Source: Acidobacteriota bacterium (GTDB lineage: Bacteria > Acidobacteriota > Vicinamibacteria > Vicinamibacterales > CAVVIG01). From it: a stretch of 64,000 nt of DNA. The position numbers were made by a program, and so were the translations under genes. Numbering within the stretch: position 1 is the first letter of the stretch; each line of letters begins with the position of its first letter. The notes under the pieces were generated by a model. The model did no database searches. It was not told the origin of the DNA and saw only the letters and a program-made list of their open reading frames with translations. The stretch spans positions 198,234-262,233 of the forward strand of contig JAFDVO010000017.1 of assembly GCA_018268955.1 (NCBI GenBank), given 5' to 3'. Of the stretch, positions 45,321 through 55,010 are shown in pieces.

Positions 45321-45376
45321 CACCAACTCACCAACTCACCAACTCACCAATTCACCAATTCACCAATTCACCAATT
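45321..45376. repeat. Seven perfect-phase octamers CACCAAYT
   Basis: Three CACCAACT units are followed by four CACCAATT units with no interruption. Lies between the convergent rnc and ATPase genes. The same unit occurs at 50522, 53453 (inverted) and 63415. Confidence 0.95.
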
Positions 45377-45389
45377 TCGGTGAGTGTCG

Positions 45390-46532
45390 CTAATCGATTT
45401 CGATGATCCCCCAGCCGCGACGCTCTTCCTCGACCGGGGCGGGTCCGGCCGAGGCCATCACGAGCGCCGGCTCGGTCTGCTGCGGGAGGCGCGGCAGCGC
45501 GTAGCGATGGACCTCGCGCGCGAGGTCGTCGTCGGTCGGCGGCGTGGGGCGGCAGTGCAGCCTGACCCACACGCGGAGCAGCGGATCGGCGAAGCTGTAC
45601 CGCTTCTGCTTCGACACGACGAGGTCGACGTCCTCGAGCCACGAGAGGTAGTCCTTGGTCGAGCCTGGCGTGCGCTGCAGGCGGACGGAGATCTCGGTGA
45701 GCGTGAGCCCTTCCTCGTCGGCGAGGATGTCGAGGATCGCCTTCAAGGCGCCGTACCCGCGGGCGCGATGCAGGCGCAACTCGTAGCAGAAGTTGCAGAG
45801 GTGGGCGAGACGCCCGCCGACGGCCATCTGCGCGGCCAGCGCGCTCACCGCATCGTCGCCTCCGGGGGTGCCGATCTCGCGCATGTGGCGCAGTTCCGCC
45901 GCGAGCGCCTGCACGTACCCGGGACGCCCGTCCGCGAGGGCGTGCACGGTGCGCGCCGTGAACTCCGCATCGCCGCCGGTTGGCAGGTCGAGGAGGTCGA
46001 ATGTGTCCTCGACCGTCAGCGCCGGCACGTGGATGATCTCGAACCTCGCCGTCCGATCGCGAAGCACCCGCAGCGCACGCGCGGTGTACCGGCTCGAGAG
46101 CACGAATCGGTTGCCGCTCTCCGTCAGTCCGTCGATGAAATCGAGGAGGACGCGCCTCAGCCCCGGGAAACTCTCGAACGTCCGCAGCTCGAGGAATTCG
46201 TCGAGGAGGAACGTGATCGGTTGCTGGCCTGGGCCGCGCGTCTTCGTGAGGAACTCGAGCACGGCATCGAACGCGGCGCGTGCCCCCGCCGCGCTCGTCG
46301 GTGTCGCGAACGACGACGTGTTCGCGATCGCGAGCAGGAACCGCTCCGGTGTGGTAGCGGTCCGCTCGACATCGATGTACTGCGAGTGCGACTGCCCGAT
46401 CCGATCGCGCAGCTGCATCAGCAGCGTGGTGCGGCCCGACCCGCATCCTCCGAGGAGGACCGGGATCCGTGACGGGTGCGCGTCGATCGCGGCGCTGATG
46501 CGTCGGGTGAGGGTGGTGCGGGGCGTCAACAT
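45390..46532 (-). CDS. P-loop ATPase with C-terminal winged-helix region, variant Walker A
   Basis: 380 residues. P-loop GGCGSGRTT at about residues 28-36, in which the invariant lysine is Arg34. Walker B is ITFLLDEF. Sensor-like region FVLSSRYTARA. The C-terminal part looks like a winged helix followed by a DUF234-like strand pair (EEGLTLTEISVRLQRT; YSFADPLLRVWVRLH), as in archaeal-type/STAND-related ATPases. Function unknown; isolated between rnc and purA. The conserved Walker B with K-to-R in Walker A suggests nucleotide binding with altered hydrolysis. Confidence 0.8.
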   Translation of the reverse strand: MLTPRTTLTRRISAAIDAHPSRIPVLLGGCGSGRTTLLMQLRDRIGQSHSQYIDVERTATTPERFLLAIANTSSFATPTSAAGARAAFDAVLEFLTKTRGPGQQPITFLLDEFLELRTFESFPGLRRVLLDFIDGLTESGNRFVLSSRYTARALRVLRDRTARFEIIHVPALTVEDTFDLLDLPTGGDAEFTARTVHALADGRPGYVQALAAELRHMREIGTPGGDDAVSALAAQMAVGGRLAHLCNFCYELRLHRARGYGALKAILDILADEEGLTLTEISVRLQRTPGSTKDYLSWLEDVDLVVSKQKRYSFADPLLRVWVRLHCRPTPPTDDDLAREVHRYALPRLPQQTEPALVMASAGPAPVEEERRGWGIIEID

Positions 46533-46710
46533 GCGCGTGCTGTGATGTTCGGGAGATTAGAACCTTAAGAAGCGCTGCAGATGTTGTCAACCGAAAAGCC
46601 CGGAGCTTTTTTTCTTGACGAACACGGCTCTGCCTCGCCGGTTCTGGCACGCACGTGGGATGTGCGCGAGAAGTCGTGCGGCGCGCAGGCCGCGAGAGGT
46701 TTGAGGGTAG

Positions 46711-48033
<1,323 letters not shown>

Positions 48034-48060
48034 CGCGTCCTCGACGCGCGCGCTTCGTGT

Positions 48061-48086
48061 GACGTCCGCCCATGGTGGCGGACGTC
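48061..48086. terminator. Bidirectional hairpin between purA and the PilZ gene
   Basis: A perfect 10-bp stem (GACGTCCGCC / GGCGGACGTC) with loop CATGGT, between convergent genes. No T-run. Confidence 0.75.
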
Positions 48087-48108
48087 CTCAGGCCTCAACT
48101 GCTTCGAA

Positions 48109-48879
48109 TCAGCGGTTTGGCGCCGAGGCGCCGTGGCGTTGGATGTATCCATCGACGCCACGGACGTCAGGTTCGATGAAGTCCAGGCCCGCGCGGTACC
48201 GTGGGCTCTTGCCTTTCGGGATCTCGAACGCAGCCCACACGACGGTCGCGCTGAAGCGCAGCGTCGCCGACTCATCGCCGAGCGAGATGCGGACGCGCTG
48301 GTTGGGCTTGAGCACGGTGGGGATCAGGATCTGTGCGCCGAGGGTGGACAGATCCACCAGCGTCGCGCGGTTGCCGTCCACCAGCATCTCGCACGTCTCT
48401 GGCATCGCATAGCGTGGCGCGCGCCGCGTGCCGCGGAAGTCGAGCGTCGGCACGGGTCCCTGTGCAGCCGTCGCGGACGCCGCGGAGTCAGCCACGTCGT
48501 GCTGCGGCGGGGCGGACGGCATGCTCGACGACCCGCTGCCAGCGTGCGACGCGGTCGCAGCGGCGCTGCCGGCCGATGGGGCGCGTGAGGCATCAGCCAG
48601 CTCGGCGGCCGCGTGCCCCTCGGCGGAGACGATGTCGATGCGCGTGGCCGTCAGCGACGGGTCGGCCTTGATGCGGTTGATGAGGGCGGCGCCGCGCGGC
48701 GTCCCGGAGAACTTCCGCTCCAGCATCACGAGCCCTGGCCGGCGCGTGGTGATGATTTCGAGCGCCCGCAGCGCCTCGGTGTCGGTGAACCCCGTGATGT
48801 CGCGGGCTTCGTGCGACAGGCGGGACGTGATGCCGGGCAGCAGATCTGCGGCTGCGATCAGGACGGCGTGGTCGACCAC
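48109..48879 (-). CDS. Pseudo-receiver plus PilZ domain protein
   Basis: 256 residues, GTG start 4 bp after the lepB stop, so probably co-transcribed. Residues 1-85 have a receiver-like pattern, but the phosphorylation site is Glu54 (GLVMLERKF) and the beta-5 lysine is absent. A disordered Ala/Ser linker (about 95-145) follows. The PilZ domain has RRAPR and DLSTLG, matching the RxxxR and D/NxSxxG c-di-GMP binding motifs. Predicted c-di-GMP effector with a non-phosphorylatable receiver. Output unknown. Confidence 0.82.
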   Translation of the reverse strand: MVDHAVLIAAADLLPGITSRLSHEARDITGFTDTEALRALEIITTRRPGLVMLERKFSGTPRGAALINRIKADPSLTATRIDIVSAEGHAAAELADASRAPSAGSAAATASHAGSGSSSMPSAPPQHDVADSAASATAAQGPVPTLDFRGTRRAPRYAMPETCEMLVDGNRATLVDLSTLGAQILIPTVLKPNQRVRISLGDESATLRFSATVVWAAFEIPKGKSPRYRAGLDFIEPDVRGVDGYIQRHGASAPNR

Positions 48880-48883
48880 GGGG

Positions 48884-49576
48884 CTACTGGAAGATGCGGG
48901 CGTCCTGGAGCGGCCACCAGCGGACCTTCACCTTGCCGACGATGTACTTCTTCGGCACCTGGCCCCAGTGACGGCTGTCGGAGCTGTTGTTCCGATGATC
49001 GCCCATGACGAAGTAGTAGCCCTGCTGGATCACCTGCGGGCCCCAGTCGTCATGGCTCCGGAACTCCTCGGGGACGTAGTCGTCGTGCAGCGGCACGTCG
49101 TTCACGTAAACGTGGCCGTCGACAATCCGCACGACGTCGCCTTCGCTGGCGATCACCCGCTTCACGAACATCTTGTCGGGGTTCAGCGGGTAGTAGAGCA
49201 TGACGATGTCGCCCGGGCGCGGGTCGCCGATCTCGTAGGCCACCTTGTCCACGATGAGGCGATCGCGATCCTCGAGCGTCGGCGCCATACTGAGGCCATC
49301 GACACGCGCCACCTGAAAGCCGAACGTGACAATCAAGGTGGCGTAGACCGCTGCCGAAAACAGGGTTTGCGCCGCCGAGGCGATCTCCACGCCCAGCCGA
49401 TGCAGGGCCGACGGCCGGGCGATCGCTTCACCCCGCGACGCAGGCCACGGTGCATCGACGCTCGACGCAACGGCCGGATCCGCTGGTACGCTGGCCAGCG
49501 GCGCGTCGCCGTCGCGCACGTCGTCCGTGTCGTCGGAGGTCAGCGGAGAATCGAGCGGCAGTGCCCTGTCATCCAT
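48884..49576 (-). CDS. lepB: Signal peptidase I
   Basis: 230 residues from ATG 49576. After a disordered N-tail of about 60 residues comes one membrane helix (FSAAVYATLIVTFGFQV). The S26 catalytic domain has DGLSMAPTL (nucleophile Ser), FVKRVIASEGD (general base Lys) and MGDHRNNSSDSRHWG. It removes signal peptides from exported proteins; many genes in this window encode its likely substrates. The in-frame upstream extension to 49621 was not used. Confidence 0.95.
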   Translation of the reverse strand: MDDRALPLDSPLTSDDTDDVRDGDAPLASVPADPAVASSVDAPWPASRGEAIARPSALHRLGVEIASAAQTLFSAAVYATLIVTFGFQVARVDGLSMAPTLEDRDRLIVDKVAYEIGDPRPGDIVMLYYPLNPDKMFVKRVIASEGDVVRIVDGHVYVNDVPLHDDYVPEEFRSHDDWGPQVIQQGYYFVMGDHRNNSSDSRHWGQVPKKYIVGKVKVRWWPLQDARIFQ

Positions 49577-49653
49577 GCCAGTCGGCTTCAGGATACCACT
49601 AGCGTGGCACCCACGTTGCACACATCAGCTGCATCTACATGAGGAGAAAAGCC

Positions 49654-50466
49654 ATGAAGAAACCAGGGGTCATCGCAGCGCTCGTGCTCTCCGGCACGAT
49701 GGGCATGCTGCTGTCGGCGCAGGAGCCCTCGACGGTCGTGATGAAGAGCGGTGAGCGGATCAGCGCAGAGCTGGTCGACATGAACGCATCGGGCTTCGCG
49801 GTCCGAGTCAACGGACAGGACCGTATGATTCCGACCGGTGATGTTGCGGCTGTCGAGTTCGCCGTCGGGCCGATTCCGGCGGATGCGCAGAACCGCATCA
49901 ATGCGGGCCAGCAGGTCGTGGTGCTGCGGAACGGCCAGGTCGTCGAAGGCCGGCTGTCGGATGTCGGCGGCACGCGTCCGCTCCGGCTGACAGTGGACAC
50001 GCCGTCCGGCCAGCGCGAGTTCACGTCGAACGATGTGGCGCAGATCCACCTGAGCCGCGGTGCCGCGGGCCAGGCTGTCGCGACGAGCGGGCAGGCACAG
50101 CAGGCGCCCGCAGGCGCCATGACCATCTCGGTGCCGGCGAACCAGCCGTGGACCGATACCGGCATCACGGTCCAGCGCGGTGAGCGAATTCAGTTCAACG
50201 CCTCGGGCGACATCATGGTCGCCGCGAACGCGAGCTCGGGCGTCGGCGGATCGCCCATCCAGGCGGGTGGCCGCCTGCCGGTGGCGAATGCGGGCGTCGG
50301 TGCCCTCATCGCACGCGTCGGCAACGGCCCGGCGTTCCTCATCGCGACCAACACCGCGCCGATCCCGATGCCGGCCAATGGTCGCCTGCAGCTGGGGATC
50401 AACGACGATCACCACGCGGACAACACGGGCAATTTCACCGTCGCCATCACGCGCGCCGGACGCTGA
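49654..50466 (+). CDS. Secreted protein with C-terminal LecA (PA-IL)-like domain
   Basis: 270 residues from ATG 49654; AGGAG lies 8 bases upstream. Signal peptide ends at LLSAQ. The N-terminal part has two small beta units starting VVMKSGERISAELVD and VVLRNGQVVEGRLSD. The C-terminal domain (about 155-270) resembles the galactose lectin PA-IL: ANQPWTDTGITVQRGERI, GALIARVGNGPAFLI, GRLQLGINDDHHADNTGNF. Asp/Asn residues in the last motif match the calcium/sugar ligands of LecA. A calcium-dependent glycan-binding surface protein is likely but sugar specificity is unknown. Confidence 0.8.
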   Translation: MKKPGVIAALVLSGTMGMLLSAQEPSTVVMKSGERISAELVDMNASGFAVRVNGQDRMIPTGDVAAVEFAVGPIPADAQNRINAGQQVVVLRNGQVVEGRLSDVGGTRPLRLTVDTPSGQREFTSNDVAQIHLSRGAAGQAVATSGQAQQAPAGAMTISVPANQPWTDTGITVQRGERIQFNASGDIMVAANASSGVGGSPIQAGGRLPVANAGVGALIARVGNGPAFLIATNTAPIPMPANGRLQLGINDDHHADNTGNFTVAITRAGR

Positions 50467-50521
50467 GCCAAAGCCCGCACTTGGTGGGTTGGCGCTGTGG
50501 CGAGTTCGTGAATTCACCACA

Positions 50522-50584
50522 TGCCAACTCACCAATCACCAACTCGCCACTTCACCAACTCACCACTTCACCAATTCACCAACT
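50522..50584. repeat. Octamer array, CACCAAYT family
   Basis: Eight units, mostly CACCAACT, CACCACTT and CACCAATT, with one 7-base unit. The preceding 40 bases (from about 50480) contain TTGGTGGG, TTGGCG and GAGTT units in the opposite sense, separated by the palindrome GTGAATTCAC. The whole can therefore fold back on itself between the convergent lectin-like and sortase genes. Confidence 0.88.
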
Positions 50585-50594
50585 CCCTACGTGT

Positions 50595-51281
50595 CTACTC
50601 CTGTACCGCCTCGGCCTGGACGATGAAGCGTTTCGGCGCGTGACCCAGGAAGGTGAATGGGTAACAGGTCACCAGCGTCAGGGTCGGACGTCCGGTTGGA
50701 TCCAGCACGTGCACGTCCTCCGGCTCGACGATCAGCGTGCGGTTGACCCGATAGCGCCGTGTACCGTCTGCCGTCCGCAGGGACAGCATGTCTCCCACCT
50801 GCACATGACGCAGCGGACGAAACGTCGTATCCCGATGTCCCGCGATCCCGATGTTGCCGCTGGTCCCGATGTCCCCAGGCAGCGTCGTATCCTCGATGTG
50901 CCCCGCAGCCCTCGCGAGGATGTCGTCCGTGCTGCCTTCGAGCACCGTGGCGGTGAGTCCGACGCGTGGCGCCTCGAGCCGCGCGAGCCAGGTCCCTGGA
51001 GCCAGGGATCTCGACGCGGCGTCTCCTGCGGCGGCGTGCGTCCCCGCGTCTCCGGGCAGCACGTCTGTCACTGGCGCCGCGCGCGCGCCGTCGGCAGGAA
51101 CGGGGAGCGACGCGTAGAACTGCCGCTCGGCTGCGGAGAGAACCGCCCAGAGCCCAAGCGCGAACGCCATCAGGAACAGCACGTGTTCGACGCCCCGCGC
51201 AACCTGAATCAGGCGGGCGGCGATCGCCGGCTCAGGTTCGCTCGTCGCACCGAGTGGATGAGGGCTACTGTCCGGCCACAT
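50595..51281 (-). CDS. Sortase (class D-like transpeptidase)
   Basis: 228 residues from ATG 51281, overlapping the VWA gene by 17 bp. One N-terminal membrane helix (VLFLMAFALGLWAVL), then a sortase barrel with GNIGIAGHRDTTFRPL (His149), TLVTCYPF (nucleophile Cys206) and APKRFIV (Arg218); the catalytic triad is complete. Sortases cut LPXT-type signals and join the protein to an acceptor. A protein with an LPQTA tail is encoded upstream in the same orientation, so enzyme and substrate are paired. Presence in a probable diderm is unusual. Confidence 0.92.
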   Translation of the reverse strand: MWPDSSPHPLGATSEPEPAIAARLIQVARGVEHVLFLMAFALGLWAVLSAAERQFYASLPVPADGARAAPVTDVLPGDAGTHAAAGDAASRSLAPGTWLARLEAPRVGLTATVLEGSTDDILARAAGHIEDTTLPGDIGTSGNIGIAGHRDTTFRPLRHVQVGDMLSLRTADGTRRYRVNRTLIVEPEDVHVLDPTGRPTLTLVTCYPFTFLGHAPKRFIVQAEAVQE

Positions 51282-52185
51282 ACCCAGGCCTCGTCCGCAC
51301 CCGGAGTCCCTGGTGACCACTGCCCGTCACCTCCACTCGCAGGTGGTGGTACCGACCATCACGCGCCGGAGGCGCATACCCGACCGTGTAGCTCGCGCGA
51401 ATCTCGCGCGCGATCTGCTGGCAGGCAGCGAGCATCCGGCCCGGGGACTTCGGGAGGAAGCGCGTACCACCGGTGGCCTCCGCCAACTGCTTCAGCACGC
51501 CCGGGTTCGTGTCGCGGGCGTCCTCGTCGTACAGGCCGATGGCGTACAGCGTCACGTTGGAGCGCCGCGCCCGCTCGAGCACGGCCCCAAGCGTCGCCGT
51601 GCTGGCGTTGTCTCCGCCGTCACTGACGAGGACGAGTACGCGGCGTGCGTGCTCGGCGCGCTCGAGGTGGTCGAGGCCGTCTGTCAGCGCGTCGTACAGT
51701 GCCGTCTGCCCCGCGGGCCTCAGCCCCTGCAGCGCGCGCTCGAGCGCCGGCAGGTCGGACGCCGTGATCCCACGTCCATCGAGCGCGTCACGCACCCGCT
51801 CGTTGAACTCGACGACGAGGAGCTGATCTTCCGGGTGGCTCGATCGCGCGAATGCCAGAGTGGCTGCCACCACTTCACCCATCTTGCTGTTCATGCTTCC
51901 CGAACTGTCGATGACGAGCGCAATGCTGACCGGCGAGTCCTCGCGGCTGAATGCCTCGATCGTCTGCCGCTGTCCCTCGTCGTAGACCGCAAAGGCCTCG
52001 CGTGGCAGATCGTCGACGAGCCGGCCGCTGCGATCGGTGACCGTCACGGGCAGCACGACCAGTTCAGCAGCACTGTTGCGGAAGGTTGGCGTGGCGCGCT
52101 CGGCTGGCGCAGGCGTGTCGCGCTGCTGGGCCGCCAGTCCGGCGGATGTCAGCAGGAGCATCAGCGGAACAGCGATCACTCGCAT
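51265..52185 (-). CDS. Secreted VWA-domain protein (VWFA-related Acidobacterial type)
   Basis: 306 residues. Signal peptide ends at GLAAQ. A short beta region (VVLPVTVTDRSGRLVDDL...FAVYDEGQRQ) is followed by a von Willebrand A domain with MIDAS motif D93-S-S-G-S (VIDSSGSM), then GQTALYDAL and VLVSDGGDN. The C-terminus is a beta region ending RVRTRPGYVAGQ. This layout is characteristic of the VWFA-related family expanded in Acidobacteria. No LPXTG signal. Sits between the sortase and its probable substrate, suggesting a part in the same surface assembly. Confidence 0.9.
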   Translation of the reverse strand: MRVIAVPLMLLLTSAGLAAQQRDTPAPAERATPTFRNSAAELVVLPVTVTDRSGRLVDDLPREAFAVYDEGQRQTIEAFSREDSPVSIALVIDSSGSMNSKMGEVVAATLAFARSSHPEDQLLVVEFNERVRDALDGRGITASDLPALERALQGLRPAGQTALYDALTDGLDHLERAEHARRVLVLVSDGGDNASTATLGAVLERARRSNVTLYAIGLYDEDARDTNPGVLKQLAEATGGTRFLPKSPGRMLAACQQIAREIRASYTVGYAPPARDGRYHHLRVEVTGSGHQGLRVRTRPGYVAGQ

Positions 52186-52271
52186 GGCGATGTACTCGAT
52201 ACCAGGACGGCATCGCCGTGCGACCCGGGCGTCTGCCAGGCGCGCAGCGATGCCATCACATCACACGTGGC

Positions 52272-53324
52272 CTAGCGCATCTGCGCGAGCCGCATGCGGA
52301 AGAGGCGCGCGGCAACCGCACCCATGAGTGCCAGACCCGCCAGCACCTGGACGAGCGTCACCGAGCTAGCCGTCTGTGGCAGCGTGCGCGCAGCGCCCTG
52401 GGAGCCAGCGGTTCCCGCGGCGCTGGCATTCGACTGGTCGCCAGTGCTCCGCTGCGTGCCGCTGGCAGAGGCGCCAGACTGCGTCGCACTGTTCTGGCTG
52501 TTCCGGGCGTTGCTATTGGCGGTGCCGAACGTCCCGCTCGTGCCGGTCGCACGATTTGCCGGGATGTTGTCACGATTGGCTTCGCTCGACGTGTCGGTCG
52601 CCGCAGGCGCGGTCGTGCCCGACGTGCCGACCGCGGTCTGCGCGGGGGCGCGGTCCTGGGCTTGCGCCGTCTGGCTCGAGGTGTTCGACGAGCCCTGCTG
52701 CTGTGCGGACGTGTTGTCGCTCGCCGTCGGCGACGCCGCACTGCTCGTCGTCGTGGAGGTGCTCTGAGCCTGCTGACTGTTGCCGGTGTTGGAAGCCATC
52801 GTGTCGGCCTTGTCCGCGTCCGTCATCTGACCGTGCTCATCCACGCGACCGACTTTCGCCGACTTGTACGCGGCCTCGTCCTTCTTGGAGTCGTCGTCGA
52901 ACGACAGCACCGACGAGTGCGTCGCCTTCGCGATCCTCATCGCCTGATCCTTCGGGTAGACGAACTCCATGCCGTAGGTCTCGTTCGGGTAGAACCACGA
53001 GCGGATCGGCTGCGGTTCTCCTGAGACCGCCTCGGTGAACATCACCACAGGCTTGTCGGTCGGGGTCATCCGCTGATCGGGAATCGTCAGCAGCGTGGAG
53101 TAGAGCTTCGTGCCTTCCTTGTCCCACACCTGGAGAGTGCGGCGCCCGGAGTCGGGGTCGGCCAGCCTGAACTGGTAGGTACCCGCCGGCAGCGTCATTC
53201 CCGGCAACTGCACCGGGCCGCTGAACGTCAGGAACGTCTGCTTGGTGTACTCGTCGGCCCTGACGCCAGGCGCCAGGCACGCAGTCAACGCGACCGCGCA
53301 GAACAACCATCGCACTGCACGCAT
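52272..53324 (-). CDS. Sortase substrate with LPQTA sorting signal
   Basis: 350 residues from ATG 53324, with AAGGAGG 8-9 bases upstream. Signal peptide ends near GVRAD. A folded N-domain follows (about 30-160; FSGPVQLPGMTLPAGTYQF, RTLQVWDKEG). A long low-complexity Ser/Thr/Ala/Gln/Asn stalk (about 170-310) comes next. It then shows a textbook cell-wall sorting tail: L315-P-Q-T-A319, a hydrophobic helix (LVQVLAGLALMGAVAARLF) and a basic end RMRLAQMR. Encoded upstream of the VWA and sortase genes in one orientation. Class D sortases such as B. anthracis SrtC act on LPNTA-type motifs, which fits. Confidence 0.88.
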   Translation of the reverse strand: MRAVRWLFCAVALTACLAPGVRADEYTKQTFLTFSGPVQLPGMTLPAGTYQFRLADPDSGRRTLQVWDKEGTKLYSTLLTIPDQRMTPTDKPVVMFTEAVSGEPQPIRSWFYPNETYGMEFVYPKDQAMRIAKATHSSVLSFDDDSKKDEAAYKSAKVGRVDEHGQMTDADKADTMASNTGNSQQAQSTSTTTSSAASPTASDNTSAQQQGSSNTSSQTAQAQDRAPAQTAVGTSGTTAPAATDTSSEANRDNIPANRATGTSGTFGTANSNARNSQNSATQSGASASGTQRSTGDQSNASAAGTAGSQGAARTLPQTASSVTLVQVLAGLALMGAVAARLFRMRLAQMR

Positions 53325-53452
53325 GACAACAACCCTCCTTGATCGTCCCTTCATTTCGCTCCAACACGTGCACGTCGGTGCTCGCGCTTCGCGTCTGGAA
53401 AGTGCACGTTGTGTGCCCACGATCGCGACAGTCGAGGAGAGCGACAGAGCAA

Positions 53453-53500
53453 TTGGTGAATGGGCGAGTTGGTGAGTTGGCGAGTTGGCGAGTTGGTGCA
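53453..53500. repeat. Six octamers TTGGYGAG (inverted CACCAAYT family)
   Basis: TTGGTGAA, TGGGCGAG, TTGGTGAG, TTGGCGAG, TTGGCGAG and TTGGTGCA in exact phase. Lies between divergent genes (263-bp gap), upstream of the LPQTA gene and of the DUF892 gene; the rest of the gap shows nothing else I can name. Confidence 0.9.
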
Positions 53501-53587
53501 CCGGTGACGGGCGAAGCTGAGCACGCGTCTTGCTACCGCGCTCATGGCTGACGTTCGACTCACCCGTATGCATTGGAGGCAGACCAC

Positions 53588-54208
53588 ATGGCCGGTATCG
53601 ACTCCCTCGAAAGCCTGTTCCAGGACGAACTGAAGGACATCTACGACGCCGAGAAGCAGATCACCAAGGCGCTCCCCAAGATGATGAAGAAGGCGGGGAA
53701 CGAGGATCTCCGCGCGGCCTTCGAGGAGCACCTGCAGCAGACCGAACAGCAGATTGAGCGGCTCGAGCAGGTGTTCGAACTGCTGGAGATGCCCGCGCGC
53801 GGCAAGAAGTGCCTCGGGATGCAGAACCTGATCAAGGAAGGTCAGGAGATGATGGCCGAGGCGGAAGACGACGACACACGCGATGCGCTGATGATTGCCG
53901 CCGCGCAGAAGGTGGAGCACTACGAGATCGCCGCGTACGGCACGCTGCGCGTCTGGGCGAACCTGCTCGGCTACTCAGAGGCTGCGTCGATCTTCGAGGA
54001 GACGCTGGAGGAAGAGAAGGAAACCGACCAGCGGCTGACGTCGATTGCCGAGAGCTTCGTCAACCAGGCGGCCGCCGACACCGAGGACGAAGAAGAGGAA
54101 GAGCCGCCGATGCGCGCGGCACGAGGTGGCCAGAGCCGAGGTGCACGTGGCGGAGCCTCGTCCGCCCGCCAGCAGGCTGCGGACCGCGGACGGCGCAAGG
54201 CGCGCTGA
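53588..54208 (+). CDS. DUF892 (YciE/YciF) ferritin-like protein
   Basis: 206 residues from ATG 53588 with GGAG about 10 bases upstream. The four-helix ferritin-like DUF892 domain spans about 1-160: SLESLFQDELKDIYDAEKQI, KVEHYEIAAYGTLRVWA, EETLEEEKETDQRL with Glu/His metal ligands. An acidic linker (EDEEEEEP) and an Arg/Gly-rich basic tail (RGGQSRGARGGASS) follow, unusual for the family and reminiscent of nucleic-acid binding tails. Stress-induced in other bacteria. Confidence 0.9.
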   Translation: MAGIDSLESLFQDELKDIYDAEKQITKALPKMMKKAGNEDLRAAFEEHLQQTEQQIERLEQVFELLEMPARGKKCLGMQNLIKEGQEMMAEAEDDDTRDALMIAAAQKVEHYEIAAYGTLRVWANLLGYSEAASIFEETLEEEKETDQRLTSIAESFVNQAAADTEDEEEEEPPMRAARGGQSRGARGGASSARQQAADRGRRKAR

Positions 54209-54222
54209 GCCTCACGATGGAG

Positions 54223-54252
54223 GACCGGGCGATCCATCCAGGATCGCCGGTC
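54223..54252. terminator. Bidirectional hairpin between DUF892 and SYLF genes
   Basis: Left arm GACCGGGCGATCC and right arm GGATCGCCGGTC pair with a single bulged G, loop ATCCA. No T-run. Confidence 0.7.
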
Positions 54253-54264
54253 TTCGCGTATGGG

Positions 54265-54930
54265 TCAGCGGTTCAGCGCCTCGACGAACGGGCGGGCCAC
54301 GCCGGGGAGCTGGACGCGCCCCTCGAGGAGGATCGAGCGGGCGCTGATGCCCTTGCCGTACAGATCCGCATTGTCATCGTCGTCCTCGCGCAGCACGCCG
54401 CCGGAGAGGTTGATGCCGGCGAACACGCCCTGCGTGCGCGAGTAGGAGAGGATTTCCGCACGGAGCTGCAGGTCGGTGGCTGCGCGGGCGTCGCGCCCCA
54501 CCGGACCCGCGGCGACCGAGGCTTCGGCGCCGAGCGACACGCGGTTCTTGAGCAGCTTGTCGATCCCCTTGTCGTTCATCACGAGCAGCACCAGGTCGAC
54601 GGTCTGCGCGCCGAACTGCAGGCCCCAGCTCCCCTTGCCGAGACGCATGAACACGGGCGGGCTCCACTGGGCTCCCTGACGGCAACTCATCAGCCCCTTA
54701 CCGTACTCGCCCCCGACGATGAAGGCGGCCTTCTTGAGACTGGGGATGACAAGGACGCACGACGCCTTCGCCCAGAGGTCGAGCGGCACGTCCTGGTCCG
54801 GCGCGGCGTGCAGTTCACGCAGGACGGCTGCGGCGTCCTCGATTCGTCGAGCTTCCGCCGTGGAGAGGGCGGCCGAGAGCGGCGCGACCGCAATGGCGGC
54901 GAGCAGCAGGGCACCCACGGTTCTACGCAT
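54265..54930 (-). CDS. SYLF-domain (Ysc84-like) exported lipid-binding protein
   Basis: 221 residues, ATG preceded by GGAGGA at 4-5 bases. Signal peptide ends at LSAAL. The SYLF/DUF500 domain is recognised by IPSLKKAAFIVGGEYGKGLM, then WGLQFGAQTVDLVLLVMNDKGI, then AGPVGRDARAATD and FAGINLSGGVL. Eukaryotic SYLF proteins bind phosphoinositides; bacterial ones are periplasmic with unknown partners. Monocistronic and divergent from the histone-like gene. Confidence 0.92.
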   Translation of the reverse strand: MRRTVGALLLAAIAVAPLSAALSTAEARRIEDAAAVLRELHAAPDQDVPLDLWAKASCVLVIPSLKKAAFIVGGEYGKGLMSCRQGAQWSPPVFMRLGKGSWGLQFGAQTVDLVLLVMNDKGIDKLLKNRVSLGAEASVAAGPVGRDARAATDLQLRAEILSYSRTQGVFAGINLSGGVLREDDDDNADLYGKGISARSILLEGRVQLPGVARPFVEALNR

Positions 54931-55010
54931 AGATTCCTCCAGTGATCTGGTGCTGAGAGCGTATCGCGATCGGCCCCGCCTGGGGAATGTCCAGTCAGGA
55001 GGAGAGGCAC

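Noticed and set aside
45321..45376. CRISPR array
   Set aside because: Repeats are 8 bp, contiguous and without spacers; no cas genes are nearby.
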